Translations under genes and position numbers: made by a program
NCBI GenBank assembly: GCA_002323795.1
Contig: DCPZ01000053.1
Span: 23,327-70,752 of the forward strand
Origin: Flavobacteriales bacterium UBA1531
GTDB taxonomy: Bacteria > Bacteroidota > Bacteroidia > Flavobacteriales_D > Sanyastnellaceae
DNA: 47,426 bases
Direction: 5' to 3'
In this document: positions 16,955-25,188 of the stretch, piece after piece
Position numbering within the stretch: position 1 is the first letter of the stretch
Layout: each line of letters begins with the position of its first letter
The notes under the pieces: generated by a model
The model's input: the letters and a program-made list of their open reading frames with translations, nothing else
What the model was told of the DNA's origin: nothing
The model's database searches: none

Positions 16955-16955
16955 A

Positions 16956-17615
16956 TCAATTCATCTTGGTACCAAAGGCCAAATCGCCCGCATCACCCAG
17001 TCCAGGGTAGATGTATCCTCTGGAGGTCAGCACCGCGTCTACTTCTCCCACCCAGAGGTGACCATTTTCGGGCAAGGCTTTCAGGATTTTATTCACGCCT
17101 TCTTCACTCGCAATGATCGCTGCTAAGTGAATTTGGGCGGGCTTGCCAAAACGCTCAATCATCAAAGCCAGCACTTGCTCCAAGGAAGCGCCCGTCGCAA
17201 GCATAGGATCCGCTAAAATCAACGTTCGATTTTCAAGGTTAGGAGAACTTACTGCGCCGATGCCGATGCGAAATTGTTCATGACCTGCATCTTCATACTC
17301 CCGACAAGCAGAAACAAATGCATGGTCTGCCTGGTCAAAAACTCGGCTCAAGCCATCATGCATGGGCAAGCCTGCTCGCAAAATCGTTCCGAGTACAGGC
17401 GGATTTTGCAGTCGCCTTACATCAGCCGTGCCAAGAGGAGTTTTAACGGTTCCTGATTCAAAATGAAACGTCTTTGCAATTTCATATCCCATGCACTCGC
17501 CCATTCGCTCGAGATTCATGCGAAATCGAGCCCGATCTGATTGCAGTTCAACATTTCGCAATTGGGCGAGAATTTCGTGGGAAATTCCAGGAGATTGACT
17601 CAGATCGTGCAGCAT
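16956..17615 (-). CDS. upp: Uracil phosphoribosyltransferase
   Basis: This 219-residue enzyme converts uracil and PRPP to UMP in pyrimidine salvage. The PRPP-binding loop reads LILADPMLATGAS (132-144) and the C-terminal uracil-binding region GYIYPGLGDAGDLAFG is present near 200-215; the region ILRAGLPMHDG near 78-88 is also typical. Length agrees with other Bacteroidota members. It lies 12 bases after the DUF7033 gene and 1 base before a membrane protein gene, within the radC operon. Confidence 0.93.
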   Translation of the reverse strand: MLHDLSQSPGISHEILAQLRNVELQSDRARFRMNLERMGECMGYEIAKTFHFESGTVKTPLGTADVRRLQNPPVLGTILRAGLPMHDGLSRVFDQADHAFVSACREYEDAGHEQFRIGIGAVSSPNLENRTLILADPMLATGASLEQVLALMIERFGKPAQIHLAAIIASEEGVNKILKALPENGHLWVGEVDAVLTSRGYIYPGLGDAGDLAFGTKMN

Positions 17616-17627
17616 CGCTTTATCAAT

Positions 17628-18986
17628 TTAGCAGACTCGTTTCAAAATTACTTCATACGCCTCTTTCCATCCTCTCCACTCACCAATATCGCTCACAGAT
17701 TCATTGTGCCATAGCAGGCGCAACACTCCACCTAATTCCCTTGTCGCATCAGCCAAACGCGACACCTGATCCACAGCTTCCTCCGGCGTTACGCGCAAGT
17801 AACGCATGAGCGTCGCGTCCATTGCCGCCACAGGATGCAATACGAGATTCAATGTCTTTTCATTGATCACATCATAGGCAGGAAAAGCTCGTGACATGCC
17901 TGCTCGAAAACCAATCACATCGGCATATCCAAGCGAATGATCTTCCTTCAGCCCAAGCTGCTCCAGTCTTTTCCAACTGGATCCTGGCTGCTGCAAAAGA
18001 TAATGCTGACGAGAGCGAATGACCGGCACTCCAGTGATTTGTGTCAAGCGAGCAATCTCAGCTTTCATTTCATCGGAAGAAAGCGACTCGTGAGCAGAAA
18101 AACCTGGATGAATTCCGACATCAGCCTTATCCTGTAATGACCGGATTTGAGCCTGCAGCCCACTCGACCTCCAGGATAAACCCCGATCATACTTTCCTCG
18201 GTTGGCCAACAAGAAGAAGTAAATCGCACGCAGCCCCATCTTTTGGTGCAATTGTTCCAACCAATCATAGGTGTCATAAGCATCTGGCTCAGCTCCGCGC
18301 AGCACATTGATTCGTTCCACAATACGGTGCCAGCGGCCCTTCACAATATCGTGAGTGGTGGCTGCCAACGTCATGGTTAATGATCGGTGCCGATAGGCGT
18401 ATGCGCTATCAACATCAACAGTAGGGACCACGCAATAATCCGTGAGATCATAGCTAAAATCGCAAGACTTCGCCCATTCAATGACACGAAATTCGACTTC
18501 TGGTCGGTCAAGCCATTTCTCACGAAATGCCAGTGTTTCGCGGCCATTAATGCGTCCAAAAGAATCACGCTCATCGTCACCAAATGCGTATTCTTCCAGT
18601 CGAGTCGTCATCCAAAACACCCAACTCCACCAATCACTGAAGATTATTTCATCCCCTTGTGATTCAATTCGCACACCAAAAGGAAGCCGGGTACCACCTG
18701 GTGTCGCTTCATTTGTAGCGTCGGACCAAATCCAAGTTGGTATCGATGATCCAGATTCTTTCAACAAACCCGCAGCGGGAATCCAAATCACCTGAGACTT
18801 GTCCGTTGGAGCCGCTCCTCCATATTGAATTTTGCGGTGCGAGCTTTTCAGCCATTCTTCTTCATTGGCTGCCCAACGGTAGTCGCACCTCAAAATCACA
18901 TCGAATACAATGCGCGCAACATAACGGTGACGTTCGTTGGGACCATCGGATCCTTCCGCTAACCACAGAATTAGTGATTCAGCCAT
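17628..18986 (-). CDS. DUF7033 / polysaccharide deacetylase-like protein
   Basis: This 452-residue protein resembles the Bacteroidota family of long polysaccharide-deacetylase-like proteins with an N-terminal DUF7033 region (residues about 1-180, including FSDWWSWVFWMTTRLEEY). The NodB-like part begins at VVPTVDVDSAY, with D191 and D193 resembling the catalytic TxDxD motif, and continues with VGIHPGFSAHES (H293) and a late VLHPVAAMD. It has no signal peptide and is probably cytoplasmic. It overlaps wecB by 16 bases, which suggests a role in acetamido-sugar or surface-polysaccharide metabolism. The substrate is unknown. Confidence 0.78.
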   Translation of the reverse strand: MAESLILWLAEGSDGPNERHRYVARIVFDVILRCDYRWAANEEEWLKSSHRKIQYGGAAPTDKSQVIWIPAAGLLKESGSSIPTWIWSDATNEATPGGTRLPFGVRIESQGDEIIFSDWWSWVFWMTTRLEEYAFGDDERDSFGRINGRETLAFREKWLDRPEVEFRVIEWAKSCDFSYDLTDYCVVPTVDVDSAYAYRHRSLTMTLAATTHDIVKGRWHRIVERINVLRGAEPDAYDTYDWLEQLHQKMGLRAIYFFLLANRGKYDRGLSWRSSGLQAQIRSLQDKADVGIHPGFSAHESLSSDEMKAEIARLTQITGVPVIRSRQHYLLQQPGSSWKRLEQLGLKEDHSLGYADVIGFRAGMSRAFPAYDVINEKTLNLVLHPVAAMDATLMRYLRVTPEEAVDQVSRLADATRELGGVLRLLWHNESVSDIGEWRGWKEAYEVILKRVC

Positions 18987-20080
18987 TGGATGAGTGAATT
19001 GACCATATGATGAGCCGCACGTCCGTCTCCGTATATTGGTTGATCATAATTCGCATTCGCTGCGGATTGCCTCAAGGTAGAATGCGCAGTGTCCAACTGT
19101 GATGATTCAGCGCACAAGGCAGCAAAGCCAGCTTCGATCAGCTCGTTCCATTCCGTTGACTCCCGCAAAACAAGCGCTGGACGCTTCATGAAAAACGCTT
19201 CTTTCTGCAGCCCCCCTGAATCCGTCCAAACCTCATCGACCTCCTTCAACCATTCCAAAATCTGCAAATAACCCGCTGGTTCTCGTGCATCAATGTTTTT
19301 GTCTAACAATGTTTTTCGCCATCCTTCGCCCCATTCTTCAATCAGTCCCTTTTGCGTGCGAGGGTGAACGGGAAATAGCACCCTCAATCCATGAATCTTC
19401 GCGTGTTTTGCTATGGCTTCGATCCAGCCAATCAGTGTTTCTCGATGGTCAACATTGGATGGTCGGTGCAACGTTAGCAATACCGAGTGCGACTTTTCAA
19501 TGCCTTTTTCCGCGGGGATGCCGCCAAAAAAACGAGCAGTATCGAGCATGAGATCACCAACGGCTTCAACTCTCAAACCCGGACGCTTAGCAGTTACAAT
19601 ACCTTCTTTTGCGAGCTGATCTACAGCAGATTGAGAGGGACAAAACAACACGTCACTCAACTGATCGGTTAAGATTCGGTTGTGCTCCTCAGGCATACGA
19701 CGATCAAATGAGCGCAAACCTGCTTCAATGTGAACCACCGGCACATGTGCTTTTGAAGCCGCAAGAGCCGCAGCCAAGGTCGAGTCTGTATCACCAAATA
19801 CTACAATTGCATCGGGTCTTGCTGTGTCAATGGCATCACAAACACCCTTCATCATTTGCCCCATCCGCAAGCATGGATCAGCGTCCACTTGCAATTGAAT
19901 GTCGACCTTTGGCAACCCCAGTTCTTCCTGAAGCCGGCCCGACATCTCGTGCGAGTAATGTTGTCCTGTGTGCAGCAACACTTGATTTACAAACTCCTTG
20001 TTCAATTCAATTGCATGACTGAATGCCGCTGCCTTCATCAGCTGCGGTCGAGCGCCTACAATGGTCAAAAGTGTTTTCAA
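18971..20080 (-). CDS. wecB: UDP-N-acetylglucosamine 2-epimerase (non-hydrolysing)
   Basis: This 369-residue enzyme interconverts UDP-GlcNAc and UDP-ManNAc for surface polysaccharide synthesis. Family landmarks are VGARPQLMKAA at the N-terminus, FGDTDST (D97, D99), HIEAGLRS (E119), MPEEHNR (E131) and TLHRPSNV with the conserved histidine. The start codon is TTG at 20080-20078: an in-frame TAA lies five codons upstream and no ATG precedes the conserved first strand, so TTG is required. It follows radC by 12 bases and overlaps the deacetylase-like gene by 16 bases. Confidence 0.9.
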   Translation of the reverse strand: MKTLLTIVGARPQLMKAAAFSHAIELNKEFVNQVLLHTGQHYSHEMSGRLQEELGLPKVDIQLQVDADPCLRMGQMMKGVCDAIDTARPDAIVVFGDTDSTLAAALAASKAHVPVVHIEAGLRSFDRRMPEEHNRILTDQLSDVLFCPSQSAVDQLAKEGIVTAKRPGLRVEAVGDLMLDTARFFGGIPAEKGIEKSHSVLLTLHRPSNVDHRETLIGWIEAIAKHAKIHGLRVLFPVHPRTQKGLIEEWGEGWRKTLLDKNIDAREPAGYLQILEWLKEVDEVWTDSGGLQKEAFFMKRPALVLRESTEWNELIEAGFAALCAESSQLDTAHSTLRQSAANANYDQPIYGDGRAAHHMVNSLIQWLNH

Positions 20081-20092
20081 AGGAGATTTACC

Positions 20093-20794
20093 TTAAAGTT
20101 CGCCTGCATCGGCGAAGCTAAAATAGTCGTCACCTGCAACAATGAGGTGGTCAAGCAACGGACAATCCAACATTTTTCCTGCCCATTGAAGGTTTTTTGT
20201 GAGTTCGCGGTCCGCTCGACTCGGATTGCTATTGCCTGAAGGATGGTTGTGAATCGCTACAATTCCGGCAGCTCGCATGGCCAAAGCCTTCGAGAAAATA
20301 ACCTTGGGATCAGCAACAGTTCCTGTCAATCCGCCCCGGCTAATCATCACCTCACTCATTACAGCGTTCGACCTGCGCAGAAGCAAAATCCAAAATTCCT
20401 CATGACCGAGGTCAGCCAACTTCAGGACCAAACGATCGTAGACATCCTTCGAGCTGCGGATGATTTCATTGCGATTGCGCACCTTCGCGCTAACCTGCCT
20501 GCGCCTGCCCAATTCAAGAGCCGCCGAAATTTGGACTGCTTTGGCAATTCCGATTCCATTGACGAGGGCATAACCCTCTGGGGGCATTTTAGACAATGAT
20601 GCTAGATCTCCTTTTGCAGCGTCTAAAAGTTCCTGTGCCAAACGGTGAACTGGTCGACCGCGGATTCCTGAGCCAATCAAAATGGACAACAATTCACGGT
20701 CTGAAAGCGACTGAGCGCCGTCCAACAACATTTTCTCTCTCGGCTTTTCACATTCCATTGGTAGGTCAATTGAAGAGGGAGATCTCAATGACAA
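20093..20794 (-). CDS. radC: RadC family JAB/MPN-domain protein (DUF2466)
   Basis: This 233-residue protein has the N-terminal helix-hairpin-helix part (PREKMLLDGAQSLSDRELLS and ILIGSG) and the C-terminal JAB metalloprotease-like domain with HNHPSGNSNPSRAD and DHLIVAGDDYFSFADAG. The metal ligands H-x-H and D are intact. The historical repair role of RadC has been withdrawn, and its true function is unknown. The frame begins with a TTG at 20794; the first ATG is at 20758. The residues between (SIDLPMECEKPREK) align with the conserved N-terminal part, so I keep the longer form with caution. It heads the operon with wecB. Confidence 0.87.
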   Translation of the reverse strand: MSLRSPSSIDLPMECEKPREKMLLDGAQSLSDRELLSILIGSGIRGRPVHRLAQELLDAAKGDLASLSKMPPEGYALVNGIGIAKAVQISAALELGRRRQVSAKVRNRNEIIRSSKDVYDRLVLKLADLGHEEFWILLLRRSNAVMSEVMISRGGLTGTVADPKVIFSKALAMRAAGIVAIHNHPSGNSNPSRADRELTKNLQWAGKMLDCPLLDHLIVAGDDYFSFADAGEL

Positions 20795-20813
20795 ACCTTG
20801 TGCCGCTCAATCC

Positions 20814-20842
20814 AAAAAAAAAGCCCCCTGTTTCCAGGAGGC
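20814..20842 (-). terminator. rho-independent terminator of rpsT
   Basis: On the minus strand GCCTCCTG pairs with CAGGGGGC (one G-U pair) around a GAAA loop and is followed by nine T. It lies 24 bases after the rpsT stop codon. Confidence 0.9.
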
Positions 20843-20866
20843 TAATCAATGCGATAGATCAAAAGC

Positions 20867-21118
20867 TCAGAGCTTTGATATGTGAACGGCCAAGCTCGAT
20901 TTGAGGTTGGACGCTTTGTTTTTATGAATCACGTTGTTCTTCGCAAGCTTATCCAACATCGCTGAAACGGTAGGAAGCATTTCTGCCGCCTTCTTCGGAT
21001 CTGTCATTGCTCGCAATGCACGGACGGCATTTCGAGTCGTTTTGTGCTGGTAACGGTTGCGCGCTGCTTTTGTTCGGTCGGAACGAATGCGCTTCAAAGA
21101 TGATTTGTGATGAGCCAT
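20867..21118 (-). CDS. rpsT: 30S ribosomal protein S20
   Basis: This 83-residue basic protein binds 16S rRNA in the small subunit. It has the family start MAHHKSSLKRIRSDRTKAAR and the late KNNVIHKNKASNLKSSLA segment, with length typical of Bacteroidota S20. It is a single-gene unit: a canonical promoter lies 34-63 bases upstream and a strong terminator downstream. Confidence 0.96.
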   Translation of the reverse strand: MAHHKSSLKRIRSDRTKAARNRYQHKTTRNAVRALRAMTDPKKAAEMLPTVSAMLDKLAKNNVIHKNKASNLKSSLAVHISKL

Positions 21119-21151
21119 GTGCTTTCAACTGTATTTTTCCCAAAGGGGGTG

Positions 21152-21181
21152 CAAATATAATGGAGATTCCAGTCTATGCAA
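21152..21181 (-). promoter_or_regulatory. Promoter of rpsT
   Basis: On the minus strand TTG (21181-21179), a 19-base spacer and TATATTTG (21159-21152) match the Bacteroidota consensus TTG-N19-TAnnTTTG. The resulting leader before the rpsT ATG would be about 30 bases. Confidence 0.75.
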
Positions 21182-21205
21182 GCATCAAACACATTGAAAT
21201 TCAGG

Positions 21206-21238
21206 AAAAACAGAAAGGACGCACCCCTGCGTCCTTTC
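21206..21238 (-). terminator. Strong rho-independent terminator of the small membrane protein gene
   Basis: A perfect 11-bp stem, GAAAGGACGCA (21213-21223) with TGCGTCCTTTC (21228-21238), encloses a 4-base loop. On the minus strand it is followed by TGTTTTT. It begins 12 bases after the stop codon of the 45-codon minus-strand gene and lies before the rpsT promoter. Confidence 0.88.
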
Positions 21239-21249
21239 ACCCTAACAAT

Positions 21250-21387
21250 CTACTTGCTTTTCAAGGCGGTGCCTGCAAACCCCACAATGAAATGCACGAC
21301 AATATTACAAATAATACACTTGAAAATGACAATTAACCCTCCCAATGAGATTATTAAACATACAAAAATCCAAAAAGTATGCATCAT
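21250..21387 (-). CDS. Small membrane protein, 45 residues, unknown
   Basis: A 45-codon gene starts ATG-ATG at 21387 and ends TAG at 21252-21250. The product begins MMHTFWIFVCLIISLGG, is almost entirely hydrophobic (one long or two short membrane segments, with cysteines at residues 10, 24 and 27) and ends with the basic TALKSK. It is supported by a perfect terminator stem 12 bases after the stop and by its isolation between the divergent haloperoxidase gene and the rpsT promoter. I recognise no family. A small regulatory RNA ending at the same terminator is the main alternative. Confidence 0.6.
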   Translation of the reverse strand: MMHTFWIFVCLIISLGGLIVIFKCIICNIVVHFIVGFAGTALKSK

Positions 21388-21441
21388 AGAGTTTAAATCA
21401 GCCGTCAGCCTTTCGTTTGATTGTACCTTGCAGACCAGCAC

Positions 21442-24400
21442 ATGAACTGCGTTCAACACACCTCCATTTGCTTGTCCCAGTGGCTATGCTTGTGCATCTT
21501 TCTCGGCACCAACCTGCTTTTGAGGGCTCAAGATCCCGTGCTTTTCATCAATGCATCGAGCAGTGCCAACGTAAATGAACTCGGACTTCACCATGCCGCG
21601 GCAGTCGCAGACTTTGACGGGGACGGCTGGGAAGACATATACGTCGCCACGAAACAGGGAGCCAACCGCTTGTTCAGGAATACCGGATCGATGGTCTTTG
21701 ATGAAGTAGCAGAATCTGCAGGAGTGGACGACATCGGAAATAGCAATGCAGCACTCTGGGCTGATTTTAACAACGATGGATGGCCCGATCTCGCCGTGGG
21801 CAATTATTTAGACTCCAATCGCCTCTTCTTGAACAATGGAAATGGCACTTTCACAGATGCCACAGACGACTATAATTTTGGCAATGAAGGGCCATGTCGC
21901 AGCCTTCATGCGGCAGATTACGATGGTGACGGCTGGATTGACGTTTATGTGGTCAATATGAACAGCCACAATGCGATGTACCGTAATTTGAGTGGTCAAA
22001 CCTTTCAAAATGTCACATTCGCCTCTGGCACCGTAGATACGGGCATCGGAATGGGCTGCGTATTTTTCGATTCCGATAACGATGGAGACCAGGACCTCTA
22101 TGTGACCCACGATGGCAACCAAGTCAATAAATTTTTTGAAAACAACGGAGATGGCACTTTCTCGGAAAATGCAGTCGATGTAGGCCTCGACTACCAAGGA
22201 AATTGCATGGGTGTCGATGTGGCAGACATCAATCACGACGGTTGGCTCGACCTCTACATCACAGATCTTTATCCAAGCGAACTATTCCTGAACAATGGCG
22301 ATGGAACGTTCACGGCAATTGCGGAATCAGCTGGGGTTGATGATTCAGGCATGACATGGGGTTGTGTCTGGTTTGATTATGACCTTGACTCCGAGTGGGA
22401 CCTTTACATTGTCAATGACTATGCGTTCGCTCCTACGTCCAACCGATTGTATCATGGCAATGGGGATTTGACATTCGACTTGGTCAGCGAAGGGGATCCC
22501 GTACTCGAACACAATTATTCTGATTATGGCCTTGCTCAAGGTGATTTCGACCGCGACGGAGACTTGGATTTGGCCATAGCTACCACCGGATCTTCCGTTC
22601 AACCCGGTTTTCAAATCCTCAAGAATCAAAACCAATCGGGCCACTTCATCCAATTTGAATTGGAGGGAACTGTTTCAAATCGAAGCGCAATTGGAGCGCG
22701 CGTATCAATCCATTTCGATGGGCAAGTGCGCATGGATGAAATCAATTGCGGCCAAGGTTACAGCGGCGCAAGCTCGCTCCTCGCCCACTTTGGACTCGGC
22801 GAGTCATCCGCCGTTGACTCGGTGAACATCCAATGGCCCAGTGGTGTGCTCAGTTCTCATGGACCTTTTGCATCAGACAGCACGTATCAAATACTTGAAC
22901 CTGGATCGCAACCGTGGTTTCAGCTGGGTTGCACCGAACCGCATGCGTGCAACTTTAACATTGCTGCTCAGACCAATGACGGTTCATGCACGTATCCCGA
23001 TGCCGGAATCGACTGCTCGGGGGCACCCCTTGACGATTGGCCAACGCTCGCAACCCATAGCGTTGCACGTCTCTGGAATGAAGCACTGCTCATTGGAGTG
23101 CGGAGTGACTTCGCCCGCCCTACCGTTCATGCGCGAAATTTGTGGCATCAATCAGCACTGACCTACGACGCCTGGGCGGCATGGGCCATTCCAAGTGCAG
23201 TGGGACCAAAGCCCTGGCTTCTCGGAGACACCGTAGGAGGATTCGTCTGCCCTTGGAACCCGCTGACCTCTGTTGAAAATGAATGGGAACGAAAAGCAGC
23301 ACGAGAGCGATCGCTCAGCTACGGGAGTTATCGGCTGATGCTGCACCGTTTCCAAAATGCGCCGCGATTGCAGCGCATTCTCACGCACCTGCACTCCCAA
23401 ATGGAGCAACTCGGTTATGATACGGCATTCCACTCCACCGATTATGCAACGGGAAACCTCGAACACGACGCCGCAGCTCTCGGGAATTATCTCGCAGAAC
23501 AGTACATCGCCTTTGGACTTCAAGACGGAGCATTCGAAGAAATAGACTATCAAAACACCTATTACAATCCGGTCAATTGGAACCTCGTGATGGACGAACC
23601 TGGAAACCCAAACATGTTTTTTCCCAACCGCTGGCAGCCCCTTCAATTGCTCGAATTCATCGATCAATCAGGGAACGAGGGAGGCAACATCTCCCCAGAC
23701 TTCTTGAGCGCAGAATGGGGAAACGTTGAGCCCTTTGCTATGGACGCTAGTGACACTTCTGTATTCAGCCGTCTTGGAAGCAACTACACCGTATACCATG
23801 CAGCTCCGTTGCCTCCTCTCATTGATCCACTCGAAGAATCAGGCCTCGAAAACGATTACAAATGGGGGCACTCCCTCGTCAGTTTGTGGTCGTCGCATTT
23901 GGACCCAAGCGATTCTGTAATGTGGGACATCAGTCCAGGCGCTTCTGGGCTCAACGGTTATTTGCCTGCCAACATGGAAGAAGCTCGGGATTACTATCAA
24001 TCGGAAAGTGGTGGAATTCAAGCTCCTGGCGTTGCTCCCGGCCACCCGATCAATCCTCACACAGGTGAGCCATACGTGGCACAACAAGTCTTGCGCGGAG
24101 ACGTCACACGAGTTTTGGCCGAATTCTGGGCCGATGGGCCAGATTCTGAAACTCCTCCGGGTCACTGGTTCACTTTATTGAATTATGTCAATGACCAAGA
24201 AGAATTGGAGCGTCGGTGGCGGGGAAACGGCGAAGAATTGCCGCTACTGGATTGGGATGTACTCGGCTATTTTGCCATGGGAGGAGCCATGCACGACGCT
24301 GCTATTTCAGCATGGAGCAACAAGGGCTGGTACGACTATGTCCGACCCGTCTCAGCCATTCGATGGATGGCTGATCGTGGACAAAGTTCAGACCCCGAAC

Positions 24401-25164
24401 AGCCCAATTACGATGGAGCCGGTCTTCCGCTTATACCCGGCAAAATTGAGCTCATCACCAGCGCCGATTCAGAGGAATTGCGAGGCAGTCAAAATGAGCA
24501 CCTTCACAAGGTGAAAGTGATGGCTTGGCGCGGACCTGATTACATTTCCACTCCAGCGCTTGATGAGGCGGGAGTGGGTTGGATTCGAGCGGACGAATGG
24601 TGGCCTTATCAACGCCCGACTTTTGTCACACCGCCTTTTGCTGGCTACGTCAGTGGACATTCCACTTTTAGTCGCGCTGCAGCCGAAGTGCTTTGCCTGC
24701 TCACTGGTGACGAATATTTTCCAGGAGGAATGGGATCCTTCCCTGTTGAAGCACATGAATTTTTGGTCTTCGAAGATGGACCTTCAGAAGACTTAGAGCT
24801 TCAATGGGCTACTTACCGAGATGCCTCTGACCAGAGTGCTTTGTCACGAATTTGGGGTGGCATCCATCCGCCTCAAGACGACTTTCCAGGACGCGCGATC
24901 GGACAAGTGGTGGGGGTGGATGCGTTTTTATTAGCTGAAGCATACGCCTTTCCGCTTCTGGTTGATCCGACAAGCTGCGCGGGTGACTTCAATGCCGACC
25001 TCGTGCGCAATCTTTACGATTTGTTGCTGCTCCTAGTTCATTTTGGTGATGCAGTAGGAGGCGAAGCCAACGCGGCACCAGCTGCTTTGGATCTGGACAA
25101 CGACGGAACGATCAATACATCCGATCTATTGGGATTGTTGACGGTCTTTGGAGTGCCTTGTTAA
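21442..25164 (+). CDS. Secreted CRTAC1-like FG-GAP/ASPIC protein fused to a vanadium haloperoxidase-type domain
   Basis: This 1240-residue protein starts with a signal peptide (hydrophobic core near 11-27). Residues about 35-395 are FG-GAP/VCBS repeats with Ca-binding DxDGDGxxD loops, followed by an ASPIC/UnbV domain (about 412-470, NRSAIGARVSI and HFGLGESS) and a Bacteroidota GCTEPHACNF repeat (496-517). Residues about 532-1175 form a PAP2/vanadium haloperoxidase-type domain with all three vanadate motifs: KGWYDYVRP (K961, R968), VSGHS (S1071, G1072, H1073) and SRIWGGIHPPQDD (R1136, H1142). The tail (1178-1240) resembles a dockerin type I pair (GDFNADL, LDLDNDGTINTSDLL). It probably acts outside the cell. 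The start M at 21442 heads the signal peptide. Confidence 0.87.
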   Translation: MNCVQHTSICLSQWLCLCIFLGTNLLLRAQDPVLFINASSSANVNELGLHHAAAVADFDGDGWEDIYVATKQGANRLFRNTGSMVFDEVAESAGVDDIGNSNAALWADFNNDGWPDLAVGNYLDSNRLFLNNGNGTFTDATDDYNFGNEGPCRSLHAADYDGDGWIDVYVVNMNSHNAMYRNLSGQTFQNVTFASGTVDTGIGMGCVFFDSDNDGDQDLYVTHDGNQVNKFFENNGDGTFSENAVDVGLDYQGNCMGVDVADINHDGWLDLYITDLYPSELFLNNGDGTFTAIAESAGVDDSGMTWGCVWFDYDLDSEWDLYIVNDYAFAPTSNRLYHGNGDLTFDLVSEGDPVLEHNYSDYGLAQGDFDRDGDLDLAIATTGSSVQPGFQILKNQNQSGHFIQFELEGTVSNRSAIGARVSIHFDGQVRMDEINCGQGYSGASSLLAHFGLGESSAVDSVNIQWPSGVLSSHGPFASDSTYQILEPGSQPWFQLGCTEPHACNFNIAAQTNDGSCTYPDAGIDCSGAPLDDWPTLATHSVARLWNEALLIGVRSDFARPTVHARNLWHQSALTYDAWAAWAIPSAVGPKPWLLGDTVGGFVCPWNPLTSVENEWERKAARERSLSYGSYRLMLHRFQNAPRLQRILTHLHSQMEQLGYDTAFHSTDYATGNLEHDAAALGNYLAEQYIAFGLQDGAFEEIDYQNTYYNPVNWNLVMDEPGNPNMFFPNRWQPLQLLEFIDQSGNEGGNISPDFLSAEWGNVEPFAMDASDTSVFSRLGSNYTVYHAAPLPPLIDPLEESGLENDYKWGHSLVSLWSSHLDPSDSVMWDISPGASGLNGYLPANMEEARDYYQSESGGIQAPGVAPGHPINPHTGEPYVAQQVLRGDVTRVLAEFWADGPDSETPPGHWFTLLNYVNDQEELERRWRGNGEELPLLDWDVLGYFAMGGAMHDAAISAWSNKGWYDYVRPVSAIRWMADRGQSSDPEQPNYDGAGLPLIPGKIELITSADSEELRGSQNEHLHKVKVMAWRGPDYISTPALDEAGVGWIRADEWWPYQRPTFVTPPFAGYVSGHSTFSRAAAEVLCLLTGDEYFPGGMGSFPVEAHEFLVFEDGPSEDLELQWATYRDASDQSALSRIWGGIHPPQDDFPGRAIGQVVGVDAFLLAEAYAFPLLVDPTSCAGDFNADLVRNLYDLLLLLVHFGDAVGGEANAAPAALDLDNDGTINTSDLLGLLTVFGVPC

Positions 25165-25188
25165 CGTCTCTTACGCGGTCGGTTTTGG

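Noticed and set aside
16613..17116. Plus-strand open frame of 167 codons
   Set aside because: Opposes the small membrane protein and upp genes, both of which are well supported; sequence is rich in R, H and P without structure.
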